From Auriscalpium vulgare (lineage: Eukaryota > Basidiomycota > Agaricomycetes > Russulales > Auriscalpiaceae): DNA of 64,000 nt. Within the stretch, counting starts at the first letter, position 1. Every line of letters starts with the position of its first letter. A program made the translations under genes and the position numbers. Positions 42,990 to 55,927 of this stretch are shown here, piece by piece. The DNA lies in NCBI GenBank assembly GCA_019915015.1, contig JAHBBC010000022.1, positions 682,001 through 746,000 of the forward strand. The letters are read 5' to 3'. Under the pieces are notes generated by a model. That model was not told the DNA's origin, did not search any database, and saw nothing but the letters and a program-made list of their open reading frames with translations.

Positions 42990-45900
42990 TGAACGTCCGA
43001 CGGAGGTCGATCAGCCTATGTCTCGTTGATGGGCGAGGATGAGTATCGCAGACTGCGTTCCCATCGATCAGGCGCCTCCTCTCGTCTCGAAGACGTTGGT
43101 TCTGTCGCATTGGAGTCATATTAAGTAGCCGCCAATATCGCCGGCAAAGGCTGATGAAACGCACCTGCTACCCGGACATCCTATCACATATTCATGCCCA
43201 GCACCGCCTCGGTGTCCGCTGCCTCGACAGAAAGATTCTCGGTACGGTGGGCTGGTAGTGGTTGGTGGAAGAAACAGAGAGCGATGGTAACTTGCCGGGC
43301 ATCAGCAAAATAGTGTTCATCCGCTATTACCTTGCCGCCCGTACCGCACGTGACAGTGCTGGCGTCGATTTGCATAGGTTTACCAGGGCAGTACAAGGCT
43401 TTACAGTACCGCCGACGTCCTCAGCGCGCTTTGCGCTGGCCAGATCATAGCTACGGAATTCTATCACACCTGTGTTCTCTTTGTAAAGGCATGTAAATGC
43501 TCAGCCCAGATTTGTCAATAGTCGGCAACTGGTCGGCAACCCGTGTTCGCAGCTGCAAAGGGAGATGCATCCTTGGATCGTCCATGTATCAACTTATGAA
43601 GGCCGTACAATACCATCATATATATCACGTTGAATTAATTGATGTCTACAACACTACAACACGGCCCGCTGGCACTATTGCGCGGAAGGTTAGCGGCGGC
43701 TGTGAGCAGTACGCACCTGGGCCACCTCTCCCTTATAATAAATCAATTTCGAGCATCCCTTACGACTATGGTGATCAACTCGTATGATCCATAATTATCG
43801 TCGTTGTCGTCATGGATTTGCGGCATGAGGGCAAGACGGACTTGAGCGACGCGCGGGCGCGGTGTAATTGTCGTCCCGACGAAGCCTGCGAGAAGAATGG
43901 AGTCGGGATCCAGAAAGCACCTAGCACAGATACACAACTTGCTGGGAGTGGGCCGACGCATAGCGCGGCAGTACAATTCCAGGTGCAATACGGGGTTCAA
44001 TAATCTTCTCAAATTGGAAGAATATGTAACAGAGACTACTTTATTTGACATCTTTGCCCTGCGGTTTGAGCTCAAGAGCAATGACATCATTTCGGGTTTT
44101 AAATGCAATTTAATAGCCGGAATGACGTCATCATCTCTTGCTAGCAATCGTGCTGTTCTATACGCTCTGCTGTTCTATACGCTCAATCCTAGTAATATTA
44201 CTGTGTGTGTGGAATGCTTTATAGGCAACAATATGTGTACAGTGAGTGTATCATCCCGAGTAGACGTGAGGCTGGTGAGGGAGCTGAAAGCGCGAGTGGA
44301 CAAAGCGTGGGAGTAAATTTCCAAAAAAGGCGACACAGACTGTCGTTGCATGGGTCGAAAAAAAGCTGGATGCAGATGACATAAGCAACGATTCATAGGA
44401 ATCGTAATGGGCACTTCGAAGGCCATGAAAACACACTCGGAGGCCCGGTGATTTGAGCAGCCCGAGTAAGATGAAAGAAAATGATATCGTAGAATGGAGG
44501 CGAAGACGTACTACATAAGCTGAGGACGACCGCACGCAAAGCCGCGCTCCCCGTTCCCAACTCTCTCTCCCTGGCGTCCACCATCGTCTTCGCAGTTGAT
44601 GATCTCGTCCCCTAGCATCGTCAGTTAGCATCACAGATCTAGACAAGACTTCGAGTGCTCGCGGCGCAGTACCGGGTACATAGATAGTTCCCACGCTTGC
44701 CGCCGCGCCTGCCGTAGGCCTGCGTGTCCTCTCCATCCTTCCATCATTACTCGACCTCGCACATCGTCGCTGTCAAGTACTCGAGTACTCCCAGGTCAGT
44801 GAATTATCAGTAGTTACTGTGATCACAGCTTACCCAGACTTGTGACTTCGAAGGTGCCTCTGTCCACTTGTTCTCCTACGTCAGTCATTATCTTGTCTTG
44901 ACTCTTACTAATGATCAGTCGCTCGCAGCACAGCTCTGATCCGACAATCTGCATGCGTACAGGGCCAAGATAGGGCCATTTGTCTTAACTGTAAGGTACG
45001 TGCAACAAACAGCGATGACACGCAAACAGTCTCGACAATTTGCAGACTGGGAATGCGCCTACCTTCGGCGCAACCTGCTCTGGCGAGTCTGGCACCTCTC
45101 CCGTGCCCTCCATGCACTGACCTATTTTACGGCCTCCAGGCGCGTGTGAAGTATCTCCTGCTACGCCATCATCGCACGACGGATCGCCGCCACGTCGGCT
45201 GCTCGCGGCACCCGTCACCAACATGTCCAACCCGACTCGGAGTTCGTCAATTGCAGCCTCCGTGTCGTAGGTGCGCCAGACTCAACGCCGCGAGGACGTT
45301 GCGTGCTACTGCGGCGTGTGCGGCTTCGGTGCGGCCGTTCTGATTGTCTACGTGCGAGCATGCAAGGGGAATTAGAGTACATTTGTAGTATCTACATTTG
45401 CAGAAATAAATTGATTTTCGCGCCATCGTTATCCGAATATTTTGTTGCCAGCAAATGAGGAGCTAATACCGCATATTCCGGCCGGTGCATGATTTCGACA
45501 CGCTGGCCCACCAGGCAGTGCGTTGTCGAACTTGCTGGTCATCCTTGCCACGGTATTGTGAACTGACAGTCTAAATATACTCCTGTGCGTCACTTGCCCT
45601 GAACTCGTCAGACAGTCCCGCGTTGACAAGCTTGAACTCGCTGGTCAGCCTTGCCAAGGGTTTGTGATATGACAGTCTAAATACAGCCCAGTGGGAATCG
45701 CGTTTCGCCTTGCGACCTTTGTGACCCTTGTATACCCTTGTAAGGGTTTGACGTCTGCTCCTCATTTCGCTGATGGGAACGCGGCCGTTGTGTCCTCTCG
45801 CTGACTAATAACCCCCACTGCTCCTAACCCCACACTCAGTCTTCTTGCAAGGCGCCCAGGCTTGCTACTACTGCTGCCCGTGACGAACTTCTCTCCCAAA

Positions 45901-46248
45901 CTTGTTTGTGCTACTCTGAAGCTCACCCGTCGAACTGTGCTCTCAAATGGCTAGCCACACCATGATTTCTTGCTGTGGTTTGAACCATCTGGTCTTCTAA
46001 GTCTTTTTCCAAGGGCAGCATACTTACCAGTGGCCTAACTTTGCTGGCCATGATTGTAGGTGTCAGTTTGCCCCCTCAAACACGTCGTCCACATAGCCCA
46101 TGCGTAGAGTCCACCCCGCATAGCACACCTAACTCAATCAATTTTTTTCAGACATCTATCGGATATTCAGGTCCACAGCATGCTACTACTCGAGCCACAC
46201 CGGCGTCATGATAAATGAGGACCACCTGAGGACCAACAGACGAGTGGT
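42990..46248. other. No confident gene; repeats
   Basis: A minus-strand open frame at 43743-44147 contains 'LYCRAMRRPTPSK', and the same coding phrase recurs at 63911-64000, so part of it is a dispersed repeat. At about 45520-45700 two imperfect direct copies of about 120 bp share GCTGGTCA.CCTTGCCA and TGACAGTCTAAATA. Nothing else can be supported. Confidence 0.45.
43937..44020 (+). repeat. Dispersed repeat also at 63911
   Basis: ACTTGCTGGGAGTGGGCCGA and the following 50-60 bp match 63910-63985 with scattered differences, in the same orientation. The copies lie on either side of the split ERG6 gene. Confidence 0.75.
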
Positions 46249-47431
46249 TCAGAGCGCCTTGCGGCTGATGGCCAGCCACATCGGCGTGAAGAGCTGGGGT
46301 AATTATTATTAACAACGTCGTCAGCATGGGCGCTACATCGCGGCATTTTATCACAGCACCGACCTTCGTCTGCCCGCCCTTGACGAGCGCATCCCCCGCG
46401 ACCTTGAGCGTCTCGCCGACCTCCCACGTCCCCTTCGGCATCATCCCTACGAACTCCATCAGGCGCACCGCGTTGTGCGTGAAGATCTTCCCGCTCCAGC
46501 TCATGCGCCACACCGTCAGGTAGTCCCACGCGGTCTGCGCCTTGGAGATGTCGCCCTCAAGCGCGTAGTACCACGGCACCGGGTCCGAACGCTCAGCGAG
46601 GTCCTCCTCGTGCTCGATCGTGAACCCGACCGTGTTCAGCGCGTCGCGCGCCTTGGCGAGCGGCCGCATCTCGGGGACCCCGCTCCCGATCTCGATTTCG
46701 TGCGCGAGCTTCTTGTGCTCCGGGTTCGACGCGTCCCAGGCATCCGTCATGCACCACTCGTACACGCCGAACTATGGCGCGTCGGTGAGTCAAGTTTATT
46801 TCTCTGCAGGGACGCGTGCGACGTACGACTCCTTCGGGCTTGAGGACCTTGAGGATCTCGCCATATACCCCCTCCCAGGTAGGCGCATGCACTGTCGCCT
46901 CAATGGCATACACTGAAAGTGTCATAACATCAGCAGTCCATCCTCACCGCAGGGCAGCGCACCACCTACCCGCATCGAACGAGCCCTCCCCAAACTGCTC
47001 CGCAAGCTTCATGAAGTCGCCCGCGACAAACTCTATCTGGTCCTCGAGGCCCGCCTGCTTCGCATACTTGCGCGCGCGGCCGATCTGGAAGGCGTTGTTG
47101 TTGAGCCCGACGATGTGCACGTCCGCGAAGCGCGCGATCGCGCACGCGGGCCCGCCGACGCCGCACCCGACGTCGAGCACGCGCATGCCCGGCCGCAGCC
47201 CCATCTGCGCGGCGAGGTAGTGCTCGTGCCGCGCGAGCGACGCCGCGAAGCCCTCGCCCTTGTAGAACCGCGAGAAATGGAACGACTGCGCCCAGCCGTA
47301 CTCGTACAGCTCTGTCGCGCCGTCGTAGTACCCTGCGTGCGCGGCGCGCGCATTAGTCACTGTTGGTCCGTGAGTGGAAGGGTGGGATGCACACCGTTGA
47401 CGACGTCGGTATAGTTGTCGACGCGGGCAGT
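46249..47431 (-). pseudogene. ERG6: Sterol 24-C-methyltransferase (ERG6), 3' part, disrupted by transposon
   Basis: Exons 47431-47395 (partial), 47332-46970, 46912-46827, 46771-46364 and 46293-46249 encode all but the first 36 residues. ERG6 moves a methyl group from S-adenosylmethionine to C-24 of the sterol side chain in ergosterol synthesis. Visible marks are 'ELYEYGWAQSFHFSRFYKGE', the SAM-binding motif 'VLDVGCGVGGPA', 'VVGLNNN'-type 'IVGLNNNAFQIGRA', '[19 protein letters not shown]' and 'YEWCMTDAW'. The C-terminus is 'LFTPMWLAISRKAL'. The first exon is cut at the Plavaka insertion; its start lies 15.9 kb away at 63420. Removing the element and one 2-bp duplication restores about 348 codons, a normal length. 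As it stands this allele should not make full-length enzyme, unless the element is spliced out or excised, or another nucleus or allele supplies it. Confidence 0.93.
47430..47431 (+). other. Plavaka target-site duplication, left copy (GT)
   Basis: GT precedes the left terminus and GT follows the right terminus at 63311-63312. ERG6 needs only one copy to stay in frame, which supports a 2-bp duplication. Confidence 0.8.
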
Positions 47432-47457
47432 CATCTGGAAACCTACTCTATACTAAT
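47432..47457 (+). repeat. Plavaka left terminal inverted repeat (26 bp)
   Basis: Starts CATCTGGAAACCTA and is a perfect reverse complement of 63285-63310. The next 300 bp inward are AT-rich and non-coding. Confidence 0.95.
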
Positions 47458-47781
47458 ATCGTCTAAATTACCTCTTATAGCTGCTAATTATGATTAGCAT
47501 TATATTAGGGTACCCCTTCGTTATTGTGCACTTATTTGTATCTTATTTGCACACAATGCACCATATCCCACAGACTCTGCAGACAGCAATAGCATATAAT
47601 TAGGCTCTAATTTGGCGCACAGAGTATATAATAAGTACAGAGCAGAAGACAAGCATGGTAGTATTAGGGACAGGGACAGGCCATGTTGCAGAAAATATGA
47701 AGGAATAAGCAATGATCGCGCGCAAATAAGCCTGCACTTACAACACCGCATCCGAAACCGCGACCACAGCGTGGCCCACAG

Positions 47782-50700
47782 TCAGCTCGAACCACTGGCA
47801 GCAAAATTCGCAGCAAAATGCTTGGCGTTCACGATATCGTCCTCGTCATCGCTGGGTGCGTCGCCGTCGCCGTCGTCGAACTCGTTGGGGTCGCGGCCCG
47901 CGCCAGATCTACATGCAAGGAACATCAGCACATGATCAAGGCTATACTCCCACAAAGCTAGTGCTCACGATGCGTCTTGGTACAACTTGGCTAGCATTGC
48001 CCAGAATGCTTGGGCATTTGTACCCTTCAGGCGCGCAAGGCGCTTCAGATGGTCCTGGTACACGAGCTTGAATTTGTCCGAGTCGAAAGGGATCTTGGTC
48101 GCAGCGCCGGGGCCCAGCGCGTGAGATTGAAGGCCCGCGTCGATCTACATTGTGTCGCGGTTAGTTTGATAGATCTAGCACGACAGGAACGTACCGTTGT
48201 TGCCACAAACGCCAGCATCACTGGCGGTATGACGGGCTCCTTGCGCCCAGGCGACACGTTGATGTACAATGCCTTCGGGAAGCGGAAGGCCGCGCGGGCT
48301 CCGAAGAACTTCTCCTCGAGGAGGTCCACAATGGCAGGGTGGTGGAACGGCAGGCCAGTGTTGAATTTCAGAGTCTAGGCAGCCGCGCCCGCCGCCGCCA
48401 GAGGGAAGCGTCACTCCAGTCAGACAAGGCACACAAATTGGGGAGGCAAGACCCACTCACCGCGATGTCGCCTGGGAAGACGTACAGACGGCCATTGAGC
48501 CCGCCCTGAAGCACGCGTGCCATATTCTTCGCGTACTTTCCCTCGGGTATCTCCTTGAGTTTGTACGCGGACTTGACGATGTTGTCGGCCCCAACTTTGA
48601 TCTTCAACCGATGGTTCGCCATCCGCGCCTCGGGCTAAAAAGATGCGTCCTCCTCAGCGCACCCCAGCAGCAGCAATGTCGATGACTCACCATGATGGCC
48701 ATGCCCTCCCTGTACGCCGGGTCCTCTTGCAGCCTTGCCACGATGTCCATCTTCTTCAAGTCGGTCGCGGCGACAGTTAGCGCCTCCGCAATGTACGCTT
48801 CCCTAGCGCCCTCCACAGGGTAAGCATTTTTGAAGAACATGAACTTCGACACCTCATGCTTCATGGCGCGCTGGATGACCTGCGCCACATCTCGTGTCTG
48901 GTCGCCCATGGTCATACGACTCCTTCCACCCTTCTCAGGGAAGACCAGGTCTGTTGACGCCGGCCAGCCGTTGCGCTCACTAGCCGGTGCAGCGATAGCA
49001 GTCTTCACGGCTTGACTTGCAGGGCCGCAGGAGTTGCTGCGTGCGACGGAGCCGGCGACGTCGGGGCCGTGGTTACTGTCCTGCCCGTCTGCACTGTCGT
49101 GCAATACGAGCTGTAGCATGTCGTCGTCGATGCCGTTCTGAAGTTTGTTAGTACGCATACTAATCAAAACTTATCTCCTTAACTTGAGTAGATGGCGTGC
49201 CTGCGGCTCTTCTGCTGCCATTTGCTGCGGCAGTTGGTGTCTGCGCTTGTCGCGTTAGTGGCGCAGCGCAACCGATGTCGGGAGGTACATACGCGGCCGT
49301 ATCTGCCCCACCCGGATGCCTCACCGTCGTCCGACGAATCTTCGACGACGACCACACCGGACATGCTCGGGAGCAGGCCAGCGGTCTGCGATGAGCAACT
49401 CGTCGTCAGCCGCGCAGACGTCAAGAATATGGCGGCGACGTACCTTGGCAACGTTCAAACGTACCAGCCAAACAGATCAGCTAACGCCAGTGGGAGATCG
49501 GGCGTGCCAACTTACCTGTGTCTCGCTCTGATGGCCTCGAGGGTCGCTCGACGGCGCCTTCTTCTGCGCTGAAGGCCGCGACATGTTGGGCCTGCGCGGG
49601 ACGACGACCATCTGCGAGGAAAACAAGTGAGTCCGACCGACAGGACATGCCTGTGGCCCGCGGGGTGCGCCTACATACCTCCACCTGTGTCGCATGGCCG
49701 TGGGTGTTGTTTGCTGGTGCCTTCTTCTGGACGGGCGGGCGCGGTTGAGCGGCCGCGATGGCAGCCTTCCCCTTACCTTTTAACGCTGACGGGATGCGCG
49801 GCGGGGAGCCCTCTGGCGAGGCAATGACTCGGGATGAGCGCGAGGAGGAGTGGCGAGGTCGGGAGGATGACTTTGCGACGTCTTCAAAGTCGGAGAGCTC
49901 TGCCAGGGAGTCGTCGAGCAAGCGTCGCTCGTCCTCTGTGACAGGCGCAGGTACAGCGTCTGTTGAGGCCCATTGGGGCGTCTGGATCCCACGGAGAAGG
50001 CGCTCAGCGCTTGAAAGCTTGAGGTCCAAATGAGGTGAACCAACTCACCGCCCGGTTGAACTGACGCTCGACGTTAGACTTCCTACCTCCCTCTTCGCCG
50101 TCTACCTCCGCCGACCACTCTTCATCCTTCTCAGGCGCCTCTCCGTCGGACTCCGGAAGATCCAGGGCCTCGCCAAAGAGCTCTTCATCGTCCAGCGCCA
50201 GTTGTGTGCCGCGATTGGATGTGCTCAGGCTCGCGTTCGAAGCCATCCAGGAGTTGTCGGCCGCCCTCTGGAGATCTTCAACGGGCGTGACCCGGGAAAG
50301 CACCATGCGCTATGATAAGGTGAGGTTGTTCTGACTTCATCCCGAGCAATCACTCACACGTGTCGCGCGTGTCTTCATCCGTCGTGTCTTCGTCCAGCGC
50401 ATCGTTCAGGGCAGACTCGTTGGCGGCCTGCTCGCGCACGGTTGGTCCTTGCTTTCCAGACTGTGCTCGCGGGGCTGTGATGGCGCTGAGGGTGAATGGT
50501 TCGCTAATGCACGCCTTCACTCACCTGCGTTTGACTTTGCTTTCTTAGTAGCGCTTGATTTAGAAGCTCTCGGCTCGGCAGTTGACGCCGCCCGCTTGCG
50601 AGCCCCAGGGCCGTCGGACGCTTCCTCCTCGCTCTCACCGTTGGCGGGGCGACTGGATCTGTCCAGCGCTGTGGAAGAGTTGTCAGACGCCGCATACGTC

Positions 50701-50977
50701 GAGTAAAGGTGAGCTGCTGCGTGCCAGTCGACGATTTTTTCTTCGCTGCTGATTTTCTTGGCTCTGTGGGTGTTGATTAACGGCCAGCGCTCTGCACTAC
50801 GAGACATAGCCGCTCACGACGTATGGGAGGGGTGTTCACATCCCCATCAACGTTGACATCCCCGCCGGCGGCCTGCTTCCCGCGTTGACGTGGCGCTATC
50901 TTGCGCTGCGTACTAGGGGGCTGCTGCCCATCGCTATCTTTGCGGGCGCCCGATGTTTTCTTGCTACGAGTGCGCAT
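47782..50977 (-). CDS. DUF6532-type protein carried by the Plavaka element, multi-exon
   Basis: The gene starts at 50977 ('MRTRSKKTSGARKDSDGQ') and runs through a long disordered, acidic/basic N-terminal half ('DDEELFGEALDLPE', 'GKGKAAIAAAQPRPP'). The exon chain here is only partly resolved, especially around 50700-50850. The C-terminal exons are clear: about 49137-48693 ('KHEVSKFMFFKNAYPVEGAR', 'EAYIAEALTVAATDL'), 48637-48462 ('IKVGADNIVKSAYKLKEI'), 48375-48195 ('FHHPAIVDLLEEKFFGARAA', 'PVIPPVMLAFVATT'), 48144-47968 and 47910-47782. This matches the Agaricomycete DUF6532 family, whose function is unknown. It is divergently transcribed from the transposase, sharing a spacer of about 190 bp. 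A role in transposition or element regulation is inference. Confidence 0.8.
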
Positions 50978-51166
50978 CGACGAGCGGCCACCGGGCAGAC
51001 AAAATGAGGGACAGTGTGGTGAGAGGACAAGTCGCACGGTCTGCCCGCTGCTGACTTGGAAGCAATTTTATAGGACCTGCCCGGGGCGCGCCACATTATA
51101 GCTCCGCCTTGGTGATTTGGTCCCTGCCTGTATCACTCCCTCCCGTTCCCCTTGAATTCACGCATC
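50978..51166. promoter_or_regulatory. Bidirectional promoter region between DUF6532 gene and transposase
   Basis: A 189-bp spacer separates the two start codons. On the minus strand TATAAA occurs at 51067-51072, about 90 bp upstream of the DUF6532 start. On the plus strand an ATTATAG word lies near 51096. Shared control of the two genes is likely. Confidence 0.55.
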
Positions 51167-54100
51167 ATGTCTACCAATCGCGAGCCCTGCGGTGGCTGCG
51201 GGAAAACTTTCCTACCGTCCGGACTCACCAAGCATCTTCGCTGGACGACGGCCCTGCGCTGCGCGGCCTTTCGCGAGCAACAGCGCCAACACCCCACCGA
51301 CGAAGCCCCCACAACCTCACACGATCGGCGTCGACAGCTTACCGTCGCCGCAGCGGAGTTGCATGCGCCCGGCCCACTCCCTGCCTCCAGTTCTTCCCCA
51401 GCAGCGGTCCATCCCGCCGGAGCGCCACTTCCCTCCGCCGGCAGTGAGGTCACCGTGCGCGCCCAATCACCGCTGGGCTCTGACTACGAAGAATTCGAGG
51501 CACGCGAAGAGGGATTCGATGGGGTGGATCCTCGTGAGCGTCGTCCCTTTGAACCTCTGTGGCCAAGCACTGACGCCTCTCTGCCACCAGTCGACATCTG
51601 GCGAGACGACCTGGCCCCGGACGATCTCGATTGGGCTGGAGAGGACGATATCGCAGCGCAGGGAGACGATGCACCCTACGACGACGACCTAGACGAGGGG
51701 CAGGAAGAAGAGGACGAGGAGCTAGCGGGCCAGCTCGACGTCGACTATGAGCCCATGGACGAGGACCGCCCCCACCCAGTAGATCCCCAACCCGCAGACG
51801 AACTCAACGGGCATCCGGCCTTCCCGGCCATGGACGAGGAGGAGGCGGCGCGCGTCGCAGAGCAGCAGCGGCGGCATGAAGACGAGCAGGGCCTTAACAA
51901 GCGGGCGAAGATAGTCCGCTTTGGGGGCCAAGCAGGGGAGGCCGTTGCGCAGGCGGCGCCGCTGGCGACCTACGATGCTTACCGCGACGCGCTTGGTCCC
52001 GGCGGGCCTGCAAACGTGTGGGCTCCGTTCCAAAATAAGTTGGAGTGGGAGATTGCACGATGGGCGAAGCTGCGCGGGCCCTCGTCGACGGCCTTCACTG
52101 AGCTGCTACAGATTGATGAGGTGCGTCATGGCGCTGCTCTCATACGGTTCATGGCTCATGCGCAGCGCTTTCCAAGGTTCGCCAAAAACTTGGCCTGTCG
52201 TTCAACACGTCCAAAGCGCTGAACGCCATCATTGACTCCTCCATGCCGAAATTCCCCGAGTTCAACTGCGAGGAAATCACCGTTGACGGTGAAACATACG
52301 AGCTGTATTCCCGCGACATTGTTGCATGCATACGATCGCTGTACGGCAACCCGGAGTATCTTCCTTCCATGGCCTTTACCCCGGAGGCGCATTATGTCGA
52401 CGACGATGAAGAAGACGAAGGTGCACCCGACCGAGCAGAGCATGATGGCCCCCGCCTGTACGGCCAGATGAACACGGGCAAGTGGTGGTGGCATATACAG
52501 GTGTGTCGCAGCGCTCGCTTCCTGGCATATCGGCTGATATCTGGCTTGCAGACCTTGCTCGAAAGCAGAACCCCGGGCGCTACCGTTGTGCCCCTGATCT
52601 TTTCCTCTGACAAGACTCTTGTCACCGACTTTCGCAACAAATCCGCTTACCCCCTCTATCTGACCATCGGCAACATTGCGAAGGAAGACCGGCGCAAACC
52701 ATCCAAGCAGGCGCAGATTCTAATCGGCTACCTTCCTACTGCCCGCCTCTCCCATATCACCACTGCAGAGACTCGCCGGCGCGCCGCAGCAAATCTATTC
52801 CATGCGTGCGTTCACAGAATCGTCTCGCCGACACGCACGCATGCACTTCACGGTATGAACATGGCAAGCGGCGACGGCGTTGTCCGTCGCTGCCACCCCA
52901 TCTTCGCCGTGTTCATCGGAGACTACCCCGAGCAAGCTCTCGTCGCATGCGTCAAATCTGGCGAGTGTCCCAAGTGTTTTGTCCATCCCGATTCCCTAGG
53001 CGATTACACACCTTCCTTGCCGTCTCCGCGGAGCATTTCAGCTGCTCGGGAGGCCCTCTCTGCCATCGATCGCGGGCCGGAGGCGTACATCGAGGCATGC
53101 CAGAACGTTGGGCTCAAGCCAGTCCTGCACCCCTTCTGGGAGGACCTGCCCTACTCCAACGTGTTCGTCGCAATCACTCCTGACATCCTCCATCAATTGT
53201 ATCAGGGCATGGTCAAGCATCTCGTCGGTTGGCTCACAGTTGCCTTTGGCTCGGCCGAAATCGATGCGCGATGCGCCCGCCTCCCGCCCAATCACAACAC
53301 ACGCGTTTTCAAGAACGGCATCTCGATACTCTCCCGCGTCTCTGGACAGGAACACAAAGACATCTGCCGTGTCCTGCTCGGCCTTATCGTCGACCTGCCA
53401 CTCCCCGACGGGACGTCTCCCACACACGTCGTGCGCACGGTCCGCGCGCTCCTGGACTTCCTCTACTTGGCACAATATCCCTCGCATAGCGACGCCACTC
53501 TCAAGTACCTCAGCAAGGCTCTCAAACGCTTCCATGATAGCAAGTTCATATTTGAGCTCCTCGGCATTCGAGAAGGGTTCAATTTTCCCAAGCTGCACGC
53601 CCTTGCTCACTATGTTACTTCTATCAAGCTCATCGGAACAACAGACAATAGCAACACAGAGGCAACCGAGCGGCTCCATATCGACTACGCAAAGAACGCG
53701 TACCGGGCTTCAAACCACAAGGACGTGTACCCTCAAATGACGAAATGGCTCGTCCGCCGCGAACAGGTGCTTCGACATGCAAAATTCATCAAGTGGCGAG
53801 TCGCAAATGCAGGCCACGCCGCCGCCATTCCAGCCGCCGTCGTTCCCCATCCACGCATCCATATTGCGCGCAATCCGAGTGCCAAGGCCGTCTCCTTTGT
53901 GCAAATGGCGCATCGCCACGGAGCGGCCGACTTTGAGTATGCCTTGGCTCGATACATCCTTCGCGAGCGCAACCCCAACCATACGGACGCCCAGATTGCG
54001 AATGTCGCCAACGGGCTCCATCTGCCCTTCCGCACCGTTGCGACTTACAACGTCATGAAGTTTTGGCTAGCAGACCCCCAGGATATCGACGGCGCCCCGG

Positions 54101-54623
54101 ACACTCGCGACGCCGCCCACGCTCGGCCGTCTTATCTCGGCCCACGAGGGGCCGTGCCTGGCCGCTTCGACACTGTATTGGTCAACACGGGAGCGGGCGA
54201 TGGCGACGGAGTCCAAGGTGTGCTGCAACAGGTTAGATATCGACTGCTGCTAAACTTCACGCAGGGTATCGCGTCGCGCAGCTACGCGCCATCTTCAGCC
54301 TGCCTGTGAGGGCTCGAGAGGCCGTCTTCCCTCCGCAGTACGAGGGCCCGAAATACCTGGCCTTTGTCGAGTGGTTTTCGCCATTCACGGGCGCTGCAGA
54401 GCCTGACCACCTCATGTACCGAGTGAAGCGGTCATACCGGGCGGATGGTGTGAGGCAGTCGGCCGTGGTGGACATCGGGGCGATACGGCGGAGCGTGCAC
54501 CTTCTTCCACGATTTGGTGCGGTCGTGCCGCGTCACTGGAGGTCCGACAACGTCTTGGACGTCTGTGACTCGTTCCACGTGTCTTCTTTCGTAGACAGAC
54601 ATACATACATCACCATATACTAG
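51167..54623 (+). CDS. Plavaka-type transposase, 4 exons, about 1,105 aa
   Basis: Exons 51167-52124, 52166-52500, 52552-54217 and 54265-54623 join in frame (total divisible by three). The start ATG is followed by a C2H2-like finger ('CGGCGKTFLPSGLTKH...C') and a long acidic region. The conserved body follows: 'KWAKLRGPSSTAF'-type 'RWAKLRGPSSTAFTELL', 'GETYELYSRDIVACIRSLYG', 'MNTGKWWWHIQ', 'VVPLIFSSDKTLVTDFRNKS', 'YPLYLTIGNI', 'CPKCFV', 'ITPDILHQLYQGMVKHLVGW' and 'ATERLHIDYAKNAYRASNHK'. Asp in 'SSDKT' and the 'DILHQLYQG' region are the likely RNase-H-type catalytic sites. It would cut at the 26-bp termini. Intron 1 (41 bp, donor GTCATG) is unusually short, but it restores the conserved frame. 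Confidence 0.92.
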
Positions 54624-54856
54624 TCCTATAGTCCATTTGATATGCAGGCGTCGTGAACGTTCATCTCAAGGCAGACAGGTAGCACACAATGCGTCAAGAA
54701 ATCATTCATTCGAAGCGTCAACGGTATGGACGGTGATGGCGGGTGAAAATTTCTACGGCGAGATACTCAGGTTGGTGGCCCGCGCACCGGCTGAAGGCGA
54801 GTCAGTGCACGCAAAAAAAGCAGGCCAAAGGACACGGACAGCGAGCCCACTCCACG

Positions 54857-55198
54857 CTACTCGCTGCCGTAGACTGTAGCGACGCCGTTGATGAGGTCGA
54901 CGGCCTCAGCGAGGTCAACGCGTGAGCGATCGTTGGCCTTGTCCCCTACTTTGAGCTTCAGGTTGACGGTGCGCACAACGGGGAGACCGGATGGCCGCGC
55001 GTGTGGCAGGTTCAGCGCCGGTGGGATGGAGTACGATGTGCACGACTTCTTGCCGTTGGGAGTGACGCGAACGTCGATGACCTGGGCGAGCAACCATCAG
55101 AGGGAGTGCGGTAGGTATAGTCAATGGATACGCACTATGGTCCCTTGGGCTTCAAGGTCAATCTCGAGCATGACGAGGGAGAGAGTGTTGGTCGGCAT
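54857..55198 (-). CDS. Small uncharacterised element-borne protein, 95 aa
   Basis: Exons 55198-55136 and 55081-54857 join in phase 0 through a 54-bp intron (GTGCGT..CCCAG). The product alternates hydrophobic and polar residues ('LSLVMLEIDLEAQGTIVIDV', 'TVNLKLKVGDKANDRSRVDL') and should be mostly beta-strand, with a short C-terminal helix. No family is recognised. Its start resembles those of the genes at 57140, 57353 and 59736 (strand-Gly-strand-Pro pattern), so it may be a compact member of the same group. It is convergent to the transposase, 234 bp away. Confidence 0.6.
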
Positions 55199-55927
55199 GG
55201 TTGACGGTAGGCACATAAGAATGGGTCGTAATGTTCGCTGCCGGCGGGGTGTCACAGGCCGTCACACCCAGCTCCCTTGGCCTTCAAGGTACTTACGCTG
55301 TCGGGGTCTGGTCGGGCTGCATGCTGAGCAAGGCAAGTTGTCGGGCTCACTCCAATCATTTTGTATGCTAACTAGCTCTACAGGATACGTTACAACAAGT
55401 GGGCGTCCTCCTGTCCGACACGACGGACGCCGTTGTCAGGCTGCCAGAGTCGGGGGTCGGCACAGTGAGTACACCCCTCTGTCCTTCTCTGAGGACTTAA
55501 TCTGCATGACTGATCGCAACCCCGCCCTTCGCCATGCGTGGCGTGGGGCCGAGTCATTGCCTGCGGGCGCCGAAGATACCGCGAAACCCCGCCCCGCGAT
55601 CTCAGCGCAAGCCGCCGCCATTCATCCGGTTACCTGTGGATACACCGCGCAGTTGTCGACCGGACCCGCTCCACCATTCCTGAGACACTGCACGAGGTCG
55701 GCGGCGCACACGGCGTACATCCCCCACCACTCTTAGCGATGCCGCGGCCGACGTGCATCGATGGACGAACAGTCCTCACCGATCGACGGCCCCCCATGAT
55801 CATCTCGACTGCCCCGTGTTGGCCGGGGTTGTGCTTGAATATATGAGCCGGCGCGGGCAAGTCGTACGCGCAATCTACTAAGTATCCTATCCATCGCCCG
55901 TCTTCCTCGCCCACGCCCTACCCACCC
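55199..55927. other. Spacer inside the Plavaka element
   Basis: A plus-strand open frame (54888-55736) covers much of it, but it runs antisense to the 95-aa gene, lacks domains and reads as low-complexity. A TATA-like ATATGAG lies about 85 bp upstream of the next gene. I do not support a gene here. Confidence 0.4.

Noticed and set aside
43743..44147. A minus-strand gene for a 134-aa protein
   Set aside because: It overlaps a dispersed repeat and has no ATG at its start and no recognised domain; kept as unannotated.
47395..47434. ERG6 start codon at 47434
   Set aside because: That ATG is part of the transposon terminal repeat; the true N-terminus is at 63420-63311.
54888..55736. Plus-strand 282-aa open frame
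   Set aside because: It runs antisense to a better supported two-exon gene and has no recognisable domain.
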